Origin: Porphyrobacter sp.
GTDB lineage: Bacteria; Pseudomonadota; Alphaproteobacteria; Sphingomonadales; Sphingomonadaceae
Length of the DNA stretch: 64,000 nucleotides
Direction: 5' to 3'
Assembly: GCA_027531395.1 (NCBI GenBank)
Contig: JAPZRO010000004.1
Location: 1,054,001 to 1,118,000, forward strand
Shown here: piece by piece, positions 21,590 through 30,487 of the stretch
How the letters are laid out: the number at the start of each line of letters is the position of its first letter
Position numbering within the stretch: position 1 is the stretch's first letter
Position numbers and translations under genes: made by a program
The notes under the pieces: generated by a model
Told to the model about the DNA's origin: nothing
What the model saw: the letters and a program-made list of their open reading frames with translations, nothing else
The model's database searches: none

Positions 21590-22575
21590 GCCGAGAAGGC
21601 TCCGCGGGCGAAGCGCAGGGTATCGGGGATGTTGTCGTCGAACCAGCGCGCCACGGGATCGAGCGCCGGATGCGCCAGATCGCGTTCGAGCGCGTCCCAG
21701 ACGCGCGGGATCATCGAAAGATATTTCGGCTTGCCGTCACGCGCGTTCAACCGGGTGAAGATGCCGACGATCTTGGCATTCCGCTGCGCCCCCAGGCGCG
21801 CGTAATCGGCAAGGAAGTCCTCGTCGCTGACCCCGGCGTGGTGGGCGTAGTGGAGCAGCATCGCGGTTTCGAGGTCTTCGGAGACATCGCGCCGTGCATC
21901 CTGCAACAGCGAGACGAGATCGTAGGCCGGGTGCCCCACCAACGCGTCCTGGAAGTCGATCAGACCCTGCGGCGCGCCCGCCTGCCCGCCGAGCAGCATG
22001 ATGTTCTCGGCATGATAGTCGCGCAGCACGGTAACGCCGGGGTTCTGGCGGGCGAGCATGGGCGCAAGCACCTCTTCCCACGCCGCCGCATAGCCTGCGG
22101 CATCGACTTCCAGCCCCTGCGCCGGGCAATACCATTCGGTGAGCAGCGCCGCCTCGCGGGCATAGACCGCCATGTCGTAGGGCGCGAAAGGCCCGGGGGC
22201 CAAGCGGTGGAGCGCCACCAGCGCCTCGACCGCGGCTTCGTAGGCCGCGCGCTCGTCGGCCGGGTTCAGATCGAGCCAGTCGCGCATCCGGTCATTGCCG
22301 AAATCCTCTGTCAGCACCCAGCCCGCCTCGGGCTCGGCGGCGAGGATTTCGGGCGCGCGCATCCCGTTGTCATGCAGCCAGCGGGCGACATGGAGGAAGG
22401 GCGCGGGGTCCTCGTGCGGCGGGGGCGCGTGCATCAGCATCGCCGAGTCGCCGCTCGTCCGCACCAGCCGGAAATAGCGCCGGAACGAGGCATCGCCCGG
22501 CAGCGGTTCGACGCGGGCGTCGGCCCAGCCGGCGCTGGCGGTGAATGCGGCAAGACCTTCGGGAAGTTCGCTCAT
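21586..22575 (-). CDS. amgK: Anomeric N-acetylmuramate/N-acetylglucosamine kinase AmgK
   Basis: An aminoglycoside-phosphotransferase-fold kinase that phosphorylates the anomeric hydroxyl of MurNAc (and GlcNAc), the step before MurU in cell-wall recycling. The 329-residue product has the nucleotide-binding Ser/Ala-rich N-lobe and a catalytic loop VLRDYHAENIML where HxxxN is clear. The metal-binding LIDFQDALVGHPAYDLVSLL follows. ATG 22575 (MSELPEG) is chosen because it overlaps the tsaE TGA; the ORF extension to 22593 lies entirely inside tsaE. AmgK and MurU lie side by side here as in known pathways. Confidence 0.87.
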   Translation of the reverse strand: MSELPEGLAAFTASAGWADARVEPLPGDASFRRYFRLVRTSGDSAMLMHAPPPHEDPAPFLHVARWLHDNGMRAPEILAAEPEAGWVLTEDFGNDRMRDWLDLNPADERAAYEAAVEALVALHRLAPGPFAPYDMAVYAREAALLTEWYCPAQGLEVDAAGYAAAWEEVLAPMLARQNPGVTVLRDYHAENIMLLGGQAGAPQGLIDFQDALVGHPAYDLVSLLQDARRDVSEDLETAMLLHYAHHAGVSDEDFLADYARLGAQRNAKIVGIFTRLNARDGKPKYLSMIPRVWDALERDLAHPALDPVARWFDDNIPDTLRFARGAFSA

Positions 22576-23036
22576 GGCATGCGCCCTACCCAATCAGCCC
22601 CGCCACGGGCAATCGCAATCCGCCCGCCTTCCCCGCTTTCTCCAGCGGGCAGTAGCGTGATCGCAAGGCACCCCGCCTCATGCGCGAAACCGCCCGCGTG
22701 ATCGGGCCATTCGGCCAGCAGCACCGCGCCCTCGCGATAGTCGTCGAGGCCGATCTCGGCCAGTTCGGCAGGGTCTTCCAGCCGGTAGAAGTCGGCGTGG
22801 ACCACGGCCACGCGCAGCGGCGGGGCGTCATAGGTCTCGATGATGGTGAAGGTCGGCGAAGGCACCTCGCCCCGATGCCCGAGCGCGGCGAGGATCGCGC
22901 GGGCGAGCGTCGTCTTGCCTGCCCCCAGCCCGCCTTCGAGCGCCACCACATCGCCCGGCCGCAGGGCCGTCGCGATGCGCGCGCCATAGGCCGCCATCGC
23001 CGCCAGATCGGGCAGGGTCTCGCGCGTCTCGCTCAT
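22572..23036 (-). CDS. tsaE: tRNA threonylcarbamoyladenosine synthesis ATPase TsaE
   Basis: P-loop ATPase partner of TsaD/TsaB in making t6A at position 37 of ANN-decoding tRNAs. The 154-residue protein has Walker A GGLGAGKTTLAR, the PSPTFTIIETY switch, a HADFYRLEDPAELAEIGLDDY segment and the VLLAEWPDHAG motif, all standard. Both ends overlap neighbours by four bases (divL stop upstream, amgK start downstream), embedding it in a tightly coupled operon. It is an essential housekeeping gene in many bacteria. Confidence 0.95.
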   Translation of the reverse strand: MSETRETLPDLAAMAAYGARIATALRPGDVVALEGGLGAGKTTLARAILAALGHRGEVPSPTFTIIETYDAPPLRVAVVHADFYRLEDPAELAEIGLDDYREGAVLLAEWPDHAGGFAHEAGCLAITLLPAGESGEGGRIAIARGGADWVGRMP

Positions 23037-25393
23037 GGCAGACGGATGGTGGCAGTGGTGCCGGCGCCCTTGCGGCTGGCGATTTCCAGCGTGCCGTCAT
23101 GCGCCTCGATCAACTGGCGCGCGAGCGGGATGCCGAGCCCGGTGCGGCGTTCGGGGGTGCCGTCCTTGCCCGGGGTCAGACCGCCCTGCGCGCGGGCGAG
23201 TTCCTGCGAGGTCATGCCGCGGCCATTGTCGGCGATGCTGATTTCCATCGACCAGTCCGCGCCTTCGGGCGCCTTACGGATCTCGATCACGATCCGCCCG
23301 CCATCGGGCGTGCCGGCGATGGCATTGTCGATGAGATTGCCGAGCGCCCGTCCGAGCTGGCGCGGATCGCCCTCGATGATCCGCCCGCGCCGGCCCTTGA
23401 GATCGAGGCTTAGGCCCGCGGCGATGATCGCCTGTTCGCGCTCGCGCACCAGCGTGGTGAGGAATTCGAGCAGGTCGAGCCGCTCCTTGCGGATCGGCAG
23501 CAGCCCGGCCTCGCTCTGCGACAGGTCGAGCACGTTTTCGACCTGCTCGGTCAGGCGCTCGACAGCGGCGAGGATCGCGTCGACATATTCACCCGCCTGC
23601 GCCGGATCGCTCGCGACCCCCGCCTTGAGCAGTTCGGCATAACCGCCGATGGTCGTCAGGGGCGTGCGGAATTCGTAGCTCATGTTGGCGAGGAACTTCG
23701 CCTTGACCGCGTTCGCCTCGTCGAGCGCTTCGGCGCGTTCGCGCAGGGCCTGTTCGGCCTTCTGCGAGGCGGTGATGTCGAGCACGGTCAGCAGCCCGTT
23801 GCCATCGGGCAGCGGCACCCCGGCAAAGCGCAGGGTGCGCCCGTCGGCGAGATCGACCTGACCACCCTTCTCGCGCCGGTCCAGCGTCGCCGCGCGCACC
23901 ACCGCGCCGATCAGCGCCGCCTCCTCCGGGCGCACCAGATTGCGCCCGATCGCGCCGAGCAGCTCATCGGCGCTGGGATGCGCGTCGAGCAGTTCGGGGG
24001 TGAGACCCCAGGTGCCTGCGAAACTGCGGTTCCACAGCTGCACCGAACCGTCAGGCGCGAAGATCGCCAGCGCCTCGAACAGGCTGTCGAGCGTCGCGGT
24101 GCGGGTGCGCAGCAGGGTGTCGCGCACGGCGGAGAGCGCGAGCTGCTCGGTGCGGTCCTCGGCGATCAGCACCAGCCCGCCGTCGGGCAGCGGCTGGGCG
24201 ACGATGCGCAGATGGGTGCCGCCGGGCAGCGGCCAGGCCTCTTCCAGCGTCGCGCTCGCCTCGAACCAGCCCGCGCGCTCGCGCCGCCATTCGGGGAAGT
24301 CGCGCACTTCGGGGGTGCGCCCGCGTTCGCGCGCCTCGGCGAGGAAACGCTCGAACGGGGTGCGCGCCTCGATCGCCTCGTCGGTGAGAGTGAACAGCCG
24401 GCGGAACGGACGATTGGCGAAGGTCAGCCGTTCTTCCGCGTCGAACTGCGCCACGCCGACCGAAAGCTGGTCGAGCAGCGCGCGCTGGGCATCGCGGAAG
24501 GCGCGGAAATTGCGCGCGACCTGCTGCTGCTCCTCGATGTCGATGGCATAGCCCGCCACGCCCTCCAGCCCGAGCGGCAGATCGGAGACGCGCAAGGTGC
24601 GGCGCGCGCCGTGGATGGTGGCCGCGACCGAGCGTTCCGATTTTTCCTGATGGCGCAGCGTCTCGCGCGCGATTTCGGCAGGCGTGCGGCCATCCTCGGG
24701 TTCGAGCAGCTCGATCTGGCCCTGCACCACTTCGGCCGCGCTGGTCGCACCGACGGCATCGACATAGGCCTGGTTGACGAGCTGGAGCGAAAGGTCAGCG
24801 CCGCGGAACCACATCGGCATAGGGGCGGCCTCGATCAGGCCGACCAGCGCCGCGAAATCCCCCGTCGCGCGCGCGGCGGCGGCGCGCAGGCGCGCCATTT
24901 CGGCATGGCTCTCGGTGAAGTCGAACACCCACACCAGCGCCGCTCCGCCGGGCGAAACCTGCGGATCGGCGAGCGTGCCGTAGAGCGCAAGGGAGCGCTG
25001 CGAGCCGGGCGGATTGAGCGCCATGCGGAAGGGCGCGGCGCTTTTCTGGGTGGTCTGCACCTTGGCCCAGAGCTGATCGAGCTGTTCCTGCGTCAGCCCC
25101 CCGCCCTTGGAGGAACCCGGGGCGCTGGCGAGCTCGCTGAGATATTTGGGCATCGCCGGCAGGCCGAGCAGCCGCGCCAGCTTGTCCGGCCCCTCGATCC
25201 GCCCGTCGACCCGCACCAGCAGCGGCACCGCCGGAGCAACATCGAGCAGGGTCGACATACGCTTGAGGCTGGTCTTGAGCGCACGGGCGCGCTTCATGGA
25301 GCGGCTGGCGCGCAGTACCACCAGCCCAGCGCCCACCGCCCATGCGGCAAGCAGCAGCGCGATCAGCACAAGCGAAAGCGGCGAGGTGTCCAT
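23033..25393 (-). CDS. divL: DivL-like PAS sensor kinase with Tyr replacing the phospho-accepting His
   Basis: A membrane-anchored, multi-PAS kinase of 786 residues. One N-terminal transmembrane helix (about 7-27) is followed by three or four PAS-like regions across 60-540, a dimerisation helix, then a HATPase_c domain. The H-box reads FLANMSYEFRTPL: codon TAC at 23675-23677 gives Tyr573 where histidine kinases have His. N-box (NLIDNAIAGTPDGG), G1 (ADNGRGM) and G2 (GLGIPLA) are intact. Tyr at this place, the size, and the tsaE-side location match Caulobacter DivL, which acts with CckA and DivK in cell-cycle control rather than as an ordinary kinase. No response regulator is adjacent. The ATG at 25393 follows an in-frame GTG at 25396; either could start. 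Confidence 0.82.
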   Translation of the reverse strand: MDTSPLSLVLIALLLAAWAVGAGLVVLRASRSMKRARALKTSLKRMSTLLDVAPAVPLLVRVDGRIEGPDKLARLLGLPAMPKYLSELASAPGSSKGGGLTQEQLDQLWAKVQTTQKSAAPFRMALNPPGSQRSLALYGTLADPQVSPGGAALVWVFDFTESHAEMARLRAAAARATGDFAALVGLIEAAPMPMWFRGADLSLQLVNQAYVDAVGATSAAEVVQGQIELLEPEDGRTPAEIARETLRHQEKSERSVAATIHGARRTLRVSDLPLGLEGVAGYAIDIEEQQQVARNFRAFRDAQRALLDQLSVGVAQFDAEERLTFANRPFRRLFTLTDEAIEARTPFERFLAEARERGRTPEVRDFPEWRRERAGWFEASATLEEAWPLPGGTHLRIVAQPLPDGGLVLIAEDRTEQLALSAVRDTLLRTRTATLDSLFEALAIFAPDGSVQLWNRSFAGTWGLTPELLDAHPSADELLGAIGRNLVRPEEAALIGAVVRAATLDRREKGGQVDLADGRTLRFAGVPLPDGNGLLTVLDITASQKAEQALRERAEALDEANAVKAKFLANMSYEFRTPLTTIGGYAELLKAGVASDPAQAGEYVDAILAAVERLTEQVENVLDLSQSEAGLLPIRKERLDLLEFLTTLVREREQAIIAAGLSLDLKGRRGRIIEGDPRQLGRALGNLIDNAIAGTPDGGRIVIEIRKAPEGADWSMEISIADNGRGMTSQELARAQGGLTPGKDGTPERRTGLGIPLARQLIEAHDGTLEIASRKGAGTTATIRLP

Positions 25394-25494
25394 CACTCAA
25401 CCGCTATGCGCCTCACCGCGCCAGTGCAACGGGGTTCCGGCCCCCCGCCCCCAACGCCGTGAAAAAAGGCGCCGGAACGGGGGGATCGAAGGTT

Positions 25495-26919
25495 TTAGTA
25501 GCGGTAGTGATCGGGCTTGAACGGGCCCGACTGCGGCACACCGATATAGCTCGCCTGCTTCTGCGACAGCTGGGTGAGCTTCACGCCGAGCTTTTCGAGG
25601 TGCAGCGCCGCAACCTTCTCGTCGAGGTGCTTGGGCAGGACGTAGACGTCGTTGTCGTATTCGTCGGCCTTGGTGAACAGCTCGATCTGGGCGAGGGTCT
25701 GGTTGGTGAAGCTCGCGCTCATCACGAAGCTCGGGTGGCCGGTGGCGCAGCCGAGGTTCACCAGACGGCCCTTGGCGAGGATGATGATCGACTTGCCATC
25801 GGGGAAGGTGACGAGATCGGTGCCTTCCTTGATTTCCTTCCAGCTGTAGTTGGAAAGCGCGGAAATCTGGATCTCGCTGTCGAAGTGGCCGATGTTGCAG
25901 ACGATCGCCATCGGCTTCATGTTCATCATGTGCTCGGCGGTGATCACGTCCTCGTTGCCGGTGGCGGTGACGAAGATGTCGGCGCGCTTCACCGCGTCCT
26001 CCATGGTCACGACCTCGAAGCCGTCCATCGCGGCCTGGAGCGCGCAGATCGGGTCGATCTCGGTCACCATCACGCGCGCGCCGCCATCACGCAAGCTGGC
26101 AGCCGAGCCCTTGCCGACGTCGCCGTAACCGGCGACGCAGGCGACCTTGCCAGCCAGCATCACATCGGTCGCGCGGCGGATCGCGTCGACCAGCGATTCC
26201 TTGCAGCCGTAGAGGTTGTCGAACTTCGATTTGGTCACCGAATCGTTCACGTTGATCGCCGGGAACGGAAGCTTGCCCTGCTTAGCGATCTGGTAGAGGC
26301 GCATCACGCCGGTGGTGGTCTCTTCCGAGACGCCCTTGATCGCCTTCACCGTGCGGGTGAGGTAGCCCGGCTTGGCGGCGACGAAGGCCTTGAGCGCGCG
26401 CTGGAACTCGATTTCCTCGGCGTTGGTCGGCTCGCCCATTTCCTCGCCCGCTTCAAGGCGCGCGCCCCAGAGCGCGAACATGGTGGCATCGCCGCCATCG
26501 TCGAGGATCATGTTGGCGGTAAGATCGGGATCGGCTTCCGAGGCCCAGTCGAAGATGCGGCCGACATAGTCCCAGTAATCGGCCAGCGTCTCGCCCTTGA
26601 CCGCGAACACCGGAATGCCGCGCGCGGCGATCGCGGCGGCGGCGTGGTCCTGCGTCGAGAAGATGTTGCAGGTCGCCCAGCGCACTTCCGCGCCGAGCGC
26701 CACGAGGGTCTCGATCAGCACTGCGGTCTGGATCGTCATGTGGAGCGAGCCGGTGATGCGCGCGCCCTTCAGCGGCTGGGCCGCGCCGAATTCCTCGCGC
26801 AGCGCCATCAGGCCGGGCATTTCGGTTTCGGCGATGCGGATCTCGTCGCGGCCGAATTCGGCAAGCGCGATGTCCTTGATGACATATTCGTGGGTCGGGG
26901 CGGCAGCGAGGGTGGCCAT
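25495..26919 (-). CDS. ahcY: Adenosylhomocysteinase (S-adenosylhomocysteine hydrolase)
   Basis: Splits S-adenosylhomocysteine to adenosine and homocysteine with bound NAD, relieving product inhibition of methyltransferases. The 474-residue form includes the ~40-residue insertion usual in proteobacteria. The NAD site [12 protein letters not shown], the substrate loop [15 protein letters not shown] and the C-terminal KPDHYRY tail are intact. Start ATG 26919 follows AGGAGACAAAAGC; the ORF opening further upstream (to 27096) runs through promoter sequence and is rejected. Divergent from the peroxiredoxin gene across a palindromic operator candidate. Confidence 0.97.
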   Translation of the reverse strand: MATLAAAPTHEYVIKDIALAEFGRDEIRIAETEMPGLMALREEFGAAQPLKGARITGSLHMTIQTAVLIETLVALGAEVRWATCNIFSTQDHAAAAIAARGIPVFAVKGETLADYWDYVGRIFDWASEADPDLTANMILDDGGDATMFALWGARLEAGEEMGEPTNAEEIEFQRALKAFVAAKPGYLTRTVKAIKGVSEETTTGVMRLYQIAKQGKLPFPAINVNDSVTKSKFDNLYGCKESLVDAIRRATDVMLAGKVACVAGYGDVGKGSAASLRDGGARVMVTEIDPICALQAAMDGFEVVTMEDAVKRADIFVTATGNEDVITAEHMMNMKPMAIVCNIGHFDSEIQISALSNYSWKEIKEGTDLVTFPDGKSIIILAKGRLVNLGCATGHPSFVMSASFTNQTLAQIELFTKADEYDNDVYVLPKHLDEKVAALHLEKLGVKLTQLSQKQASYIGVPQSGPFKPDHYRY

Positions 26920-27003
26920 GCTTTTGTCTCCTGCGCGAGGGCGCGCGTATCGGGGCGGGTTGTCCTGTCCCACGCCCCTAGCCGCATGACCTGCCAGAGG
27001 CAA

Positions 27004-27023
27004 ATATAAACTTATCTTTATAT
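27004..27023. promoter_or_regulatory. Candidate operator (ATATAAA-N6-TTTATAT) between ahcY and peroxiredoxin
   Basis: An exact 7-bp inverted repeat with a six-base spacer, in an AT-rich island inside GC-rich DNA. It lies 85 bases upstream of the ahcY ATG and 75 bases upstream of the peroxiredoxin ATG. The size and AT-rich symmetry suit an ArsR-type dimer. ArsR-family SahR/SamR regulators of methionine-cycle genes are known in proteobacteria, so control of ahcY is the leading inference. No regulator gene lies in the window. It could also overlap a -10 element. Confidence 0.5.
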
Positions 27024-27098
27024 GTCTATTTGTTGCCCACGCCGTGGCGGTCGCTATAGGGGAACGCGGATTCTCCCCTGTCAGGAAGGACGACACAC

Positions 27099-27578
27099 AT
27101 GACGATTTCCGTTGGCGACAAGCTCCCCGATGTCACGCTGGTCAAGGCCACCGCCGAAGGCCCGCAGGCCGTGAAGGCGTCCGAATACTTCGCCGGCAAG
27201 AAGGTGGCGCTGTTTTCGGTGCCGGGCGCCTTCACCCCGACCTGCTCTGCCAAGCACCTGCCGGGCTTCGTCGAGAAGGCCGCCGACCTCAAGGCCAAGG
27301 GTGTCGACGAGATCGTCGGCACCGCGGTCAATGATGCCTTCGTGATGGGCGCGTGGAACAAGGCCGCCGGCAGCGACGACATCACCATGCTGGCCGATGG
27401 CAATGCCGAATTCGTCGAGGCGCTGGGCCTCACGATGGACGGCTCGGGCTTCGGCATGGGCAAGCGCGGCCAGCGCTTCTCGATGGTGATCAACGACGGC
27501 GTGGTCGAGCAGATCAACGTCGAGGAACCGGGCGACTTCAAGGTTTCGAGTGCGGAACACATGCTTGGTCAGCTGTAA
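27099..27578 (+). CDS. Peroxiredoxin, Prx5/AhpE-like hybrid family
   Basis: A 159-residue thiol peroxidase that reduces hydroperoxides using thioredoxin or glutaredoxin. The Prx5 signature [16 protein letters not shown] carries the peroxidatic Cys at residue 49; Arg in the [10 protein letters not shown] stretch completes the active site. No second conserved Cys is apparent, indicating a 1-Cys or glutathione/glutaredoxin-reduced type. AGGAAGG lies about a dozen bases before the ATG, slightly far. A strong terminator follows directly. Confidence 0.93.
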   Translation: MTISVGDKLPDVTLVKATAEGPQAVKASEYFAGKKVALFSVPGAFTPTCSAKHLPGFVEKAADLKAKGVDEIVGTAVNDAFVMGAWNKAAGSDDITMLADGNAEFVEALGLTMDGSGFGMGKRGQRFSMVINDGVVEQINVEEPGDFKVSSAEHMLGQL

Positions 27579-27604
27579 GCAACAGCCGCCAAACCGCTGA
27601 ATAG

Positions 27605-27642
27605 AAAAGGGGCGCTTCCCGACATGGGGAGCGCCCCTTTTT
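27605..27642. terminator. Rho-independent terminator between convergent peroxiredoxin and cytochrome b genes
   Basis: A 16-bp stem (AAAAGGGGCGCTTCCC with its complement) and a six-base loop, flanked by A-run and T-run. It can terminate both the peroxiredoxin transcript (plus, T5 at 27638-27642) and the cytochrome transcript arriving from the other side. Confidence 0.9.
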
Positions 27643-27661
27643 CGTTCCGGACGCCTGATGG

Positions 27662-28351
27662 TCAGGTCAGCGGCGGCGCGCCATAGGCAATCCACAGCGC
27701 AAAGCCCGCCGCAAGCGCCACCGCCAGTGCAGCGCGCAACCACGGCAGCGGGCCGATACCGGTCACGCCTGCCATCGGCGGACGATCCCCGCCGACCATC
27801 GGGCTCAGCAGATCATCCCCCTTCACCGCGTACCAGGTGATCGCGGCGAGGTGGAGCACGATCAGGCCGAGCAGCACGTTGAAGAAGGTCTCGTGCAGGT
27901 CGGTGATGGTATCGGCTAACGTCACCCCCACGAGGCTGTTGAGCGGCCCCGTCATCCCATCGTAGGGATCGCCCGCGAACAGCCCGAGGCCGACCTGCGC
28001 CAGCATCGCGCCGATCAGAGCCAGCGTGCTCCACCCGCCCAGCGGCGAGTGCCCGATCGCCGGGCCGGCGCTCCGGTCGCCGCGCAAGTAAGCGAGCACC
28101 GCGCCCGGCCCCTTCACGAACTGGGCAAAGCGCGCGGTCTCGGGGCCGAGAAACCCCCACACCACGCGAAACACCAGCACCCCGAGCAGCACCAACCCGA
28201 TCCGGCGGTGGAGCGCCCACTTGTCGTTTTCCGCGGTCCACCACATCGCCGCGATCAGCAGTGGAAAGCTCCAGTGGGCAAGGCGCAGGAGCCCGTCCCA
28301 CACCCTGACATCGGGAGCGAGCACGGGCCGCGCAGCATCAGCCTCGCTCAT
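27662..28351 (-). CDS. Cytochrome b561-type di-heme membrane protein
   Basis: A 229-residue integral membrane cytochrome b of the bacterial b561 / Ni-Fe-hydrogenase b-subunit superfamily. Hydrophobic helices with candidate heme-ligating histidines are seen (RLAHWSFPLL near residue 25, ALHRRIGLVLL near 48, TDLHETFFNVLLGLIVLHLAAITWY in the second half), then a last helix at the C-terminus. It starts six bases after the end of a cytochrome c' gene on the same strand, so the two are surely co-transcribed and may exchange electrons: b would take electrons from quinol and pass them to the periplasmic c-type heme. The physiological partner is unknown. Confidence 0.85.
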   Translation of the reverse strand: MSEADAARPVLAPDVRVWDGLLRLAHWSFPLLIAAMWWTAENDKWALHRRIGLVLLGVLVFRVVWGFLGPETARFAQFVKGPGAVLAYLRGDRSAGPAIGHSPLGGWSTLALIGAMLAQVGLGLFAGDPYDGMTGPLNSLVGVTLADTITDLHETFFNVLLGLIVLHLAAITWYAVKGDDLLSPMVGGDRPPMAGVTGIGPLPWLRAALAVALAAGFALWIAYGAPPLT

Positions 28352-28357
28352 CGCCGA

Positions 28358-28888
28358 CTACTTCTTGTCGTCGAGCCGGAACTGGTCGTGGCAGCCCTTG
28401 CACGCGCCGCCCATTGCCATAGCCTGCGCACCGACCGCCGCCTTGTCGCCGCCCTTGGCGAGTTCGGCGAGCTTGGCGCTTTCGTCGATCAGCTTCTGGC
28501 CGGCAGCCTTAAACTCTTCGGGCTTCTGCCAGATCGTCGCCAGCGCCTCGGTCTTGACCCCGTCATCCACGCTGGTGCCGGCCGGGAAATGGGTTTCGAT
28601 CAGCTTGGCGCGGGTGTTGATGTCGGTCGCATTGGTGGCGATCAGCGCGAAATCCGGCGCGTCCTTCTCAAGCTCGCCGCGGATCGCCTTGAAGGCATCG
28701 CCGATCCCTTCAAAGTTCTCCTCGCGCTCCTTGAGCACGGCGGCCACATCGACCGGCGCGCCCTCGGCAGCAGCATCAGCCGGCGCGGTTTCGGCCGGCG
28801 CATCAGCCGGGGCCTCGCCCGAACAGGCGGCCAGCGCGGCGGCGAGCGCGGCAGTTAGAACAAGACGAGAGGTGTGCTTGCGGACCAT
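28358..28888 (-). CDS. Class II cytochrome c (c'/c-556 type) lipoprotein
   Basis: 176 residues. The N-terminus has a hydrophobic core ending LAAALAAC, a lipobox with the Cys near residue 22, so the protein is probably lipid-anchored facing the periplasm. An Ala/Pro/Asp/Glu-rich linker (about 23-50) follows, then a four-helix-bundle cytochrome c' domain. The single heme motif CKGCH is at the very C-terminus, as in class II cytochromes. Lipid anchoring plus linker is less usual than the soluble form. It is first in a two-gene operon with a cytochrome b561-type protein. Confidence 0.87.
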   Translation of the reverse strand: MVRKHTSRLVLTAALAAALAACSGEAPADAPAETAPADAAAEGAPVDVAAVLKEREENFEGIGDAFKAIRGELEKDAPDFALIATNATDINTRAKLIETHFPAGTSVDDGVKTEALATIWQKPEEFKAAGQKLIDESAKLAELAKGGDKAAVGAQAMAMGGACKGCHDQFRLDDKK

Positions 28889-28979
28889 CTGTGTGGTGCT
28901 CCTTGGTTAGGCCTTCGGGTCGATCCCTACGGACAGGCTATGCCGCTTCGGGAGCACATGCAAATCCCAAAAGCACACG

Positions 28980-29013
28980 AAAAAGGGGCGCCCTCCGGTG
29001 AGAGGACGCCCCT
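28980..29013 (-). terminator. Intrinsic terminator of the 29.0-29.5 kb gene
   Basis: Read on the minus strand: AGGGGCGTCCTC, loop, GAGGGCGCCCCTT, then a T-run. The stem is GC-rich with a small internal mismatch. It begins 28 bases beyond the stop of the minus-strand gene and separates it from the cytochrome c' operon. Confidence 0.8.
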
Positions 29014-29040
29014 GATCGATGCGACCCTCGGGGAGTCGGA

Positions 29041-29490
29041 TCAGCCGCCGCGGCTCTTGTTGGCGCTCTCGGCCTCGGCGAGAATGGCCGCCCGGTCACG
29101 CTCGACCAGCGCCAGCATGGCGGTGCGGAAGGTATCGCTGCGGGTGTCCACCAGCTTTGCGATCGCCTTGGCGTTGGTATCGCACCAGCCCGGACGCGAG
29201 CCGCTGGCCACGTCCTCGCTGCTCAGCGAGCGGCGCGACTGGAGCGCCTCGCCGACGCGGGCGACACGCTCGACCGTGAGCGAGGCCGTCCAGCGGCAGG
29301 CGAGCGTGCTGGGACGACCGGCCACACCAGCCGCACCGACCTGGGTGGTCTCGATCGACACAGCGCCCTTGTAATCGGCCGCAATCGGGCCGTCAGCGTG
29401 ATCGATCACCACTTCATGCTCGAGAGCGAGCGCCGGCGAGGCAAAAACCGCCGCAGCGATCATGCCCGCGAAAGCAAGCTTCTTCATCAT
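29041..29490 (-). CDS. Exported protein of unknown function
   Basis: 149 residues with a typical signal peptide (MKKLAFAGMIAAAVFASPALA-LE). The mature part contains two Cys (in STLACRWTASL and PGWCDTNA), probably a disulfide, and a helical C-terminal half rich in charged residues. No family was recognised; similar lone periplasmic proteins are common in Erythrobacteraceae. AGGAG precedes two consecutive ATGs (29490, 29487); either may start. It forms its own unit with a terminator. Confidence 0.75.
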   Translation of the reverse strand: MMKKLAFAGMIAAAVFASPALALEHEVVIDHADGPIAADYKGAVSIETTQVGAAGVAGRPSTLACRWTASLTVERVARVGEALQSRRSLSSEDVASGSRPGWCDTNAKAIAKLVDTRSDTFRTAMLALVERDRAAILAEAESANKSRGG

Positions 29491-29644
29491 CAGTCTCCTG
29501 CGTTATCCCGGCCTTTTGATCCGGCCGTTGACCACAGGAAACTAGCAGCGAAGAGAACAGATTCCAAGCACACGTGATGCTGATTCGTCACACGCAAGTA
29601 AAAACTGCTTACTGCGTATCTAGCGTTATTTGCAGATAGTCCGA

Positions 29645-30265
29645 TCAGTAGCCCATCAGGCTCATCACTTCCTTGCGGCTGCGATGGTCTTCGAGGAAAC
29701 AGCCAAGAATCCGGCTGGTTACCATCTCCACCCCGTGGGTCTTCACACCGCGCCCGGTCATGCATCCGTGCTGCGCCTCGATCACCACGGCCACGCCGTG
29801 CGGTTCGAGATTGTCCCAGATACACTGTGCAACCTCGGCCGTCAGGCGCTCCTGGATCTGGAGGCGGTGGGCAAAGCCGTGCAACACGCGGGCGAGCTTG
29901 GAAATGCCGACCACCTTCTTGTTCGGCAGATAGGCGATCGCCGCCTTGCCGGTGATCGGCGCCATGTGGTGTTCGCAGTGCGACTGGAACGGAATGTCCT
30001 TCAGCAGCACGATCTCGTCATAGCCGCCCACTTCCTCGAACTGGCGCGAGAGGTGGATTGCCGGATCTTCCTTGTAGCCCTCGCAATATTCGAGCCACGC
30101 GCGCCCGACCCGCTTGGGGGTATCGAGCAGGCCTTCGCGCGACGGATCATCGCCCGCCCATTCGATCAGGGTGCGGATCGCGTCCTGGACGTGCGGCGGC
30201 ACGTCGGGCTTGCCGAGCGGATTGTCCGGGTCGAACTCGTCATCATGCGCGCAAACGTAATTCAT
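29645..30265 (-). CDS. folE: GTP cyclohydrolase I
   Basis: Converts GTP to 7,8-dihydroneopterin triphosphate, the first step to folate (and queuosine precursors). At 206 residues it is standard for FolE type I. The zinc-binding cysteines and histidine are in SHCEHHMAPI and HGCMTGRG; the catalytic segment KVVGISKLARV and the C-terminal RKEVMSL are conserved. The upstream AAGAAAG is a weak ribosome-binding sequence. About 155 bases to the next minus-strand gene hold no clear feature. Confidence 0.97.
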   Translation of the reverse strand: MNYVCAHDDEFDPDNPLGKPDVPPHVQDAIRTLIEWAGDDPSREGLLDTPKRVGRAWLEYCEGYKEDPAIHLSRQFEEVGGYDEIVLLKDIPFQSHCEHHMAPITGKAAIAYLPNKKVVGISKLARVLHGFAHRLQIQERLTAEVAQCIWDNLEPHGVAVVIEAQHGCMTGRGVKTHGVEMVTSRILGCFLEDHRSRKEVMSLMGY

Positions 30266-30487
30266 TCTGTCTGGTCTTTCTTAGCATATCGGCATGGAGC
30301 CCGATCGGCCCTACGCCCCCTCAACCGTCAATCCCGCGACACGTTAACCGTCCAACCCGCCTGACGTTCCGCAGGTTCTGCCAGACGATGCGCCGGTTGC
30401 ACCGGCGCTGCCATGCTCCATATTACGATATGTAGGCCGCGAAAGGCGCAATGCATCCCTTTGGCGCCGGAAAAAAGGACATGCCCC

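Noticed and set aside
26920..27003. SAH or SAM/SAH riboswitch in the ahcY leader
   Set aside because: No recognisable conserved core; only a GGGGCG/CGCCCC stem was found.
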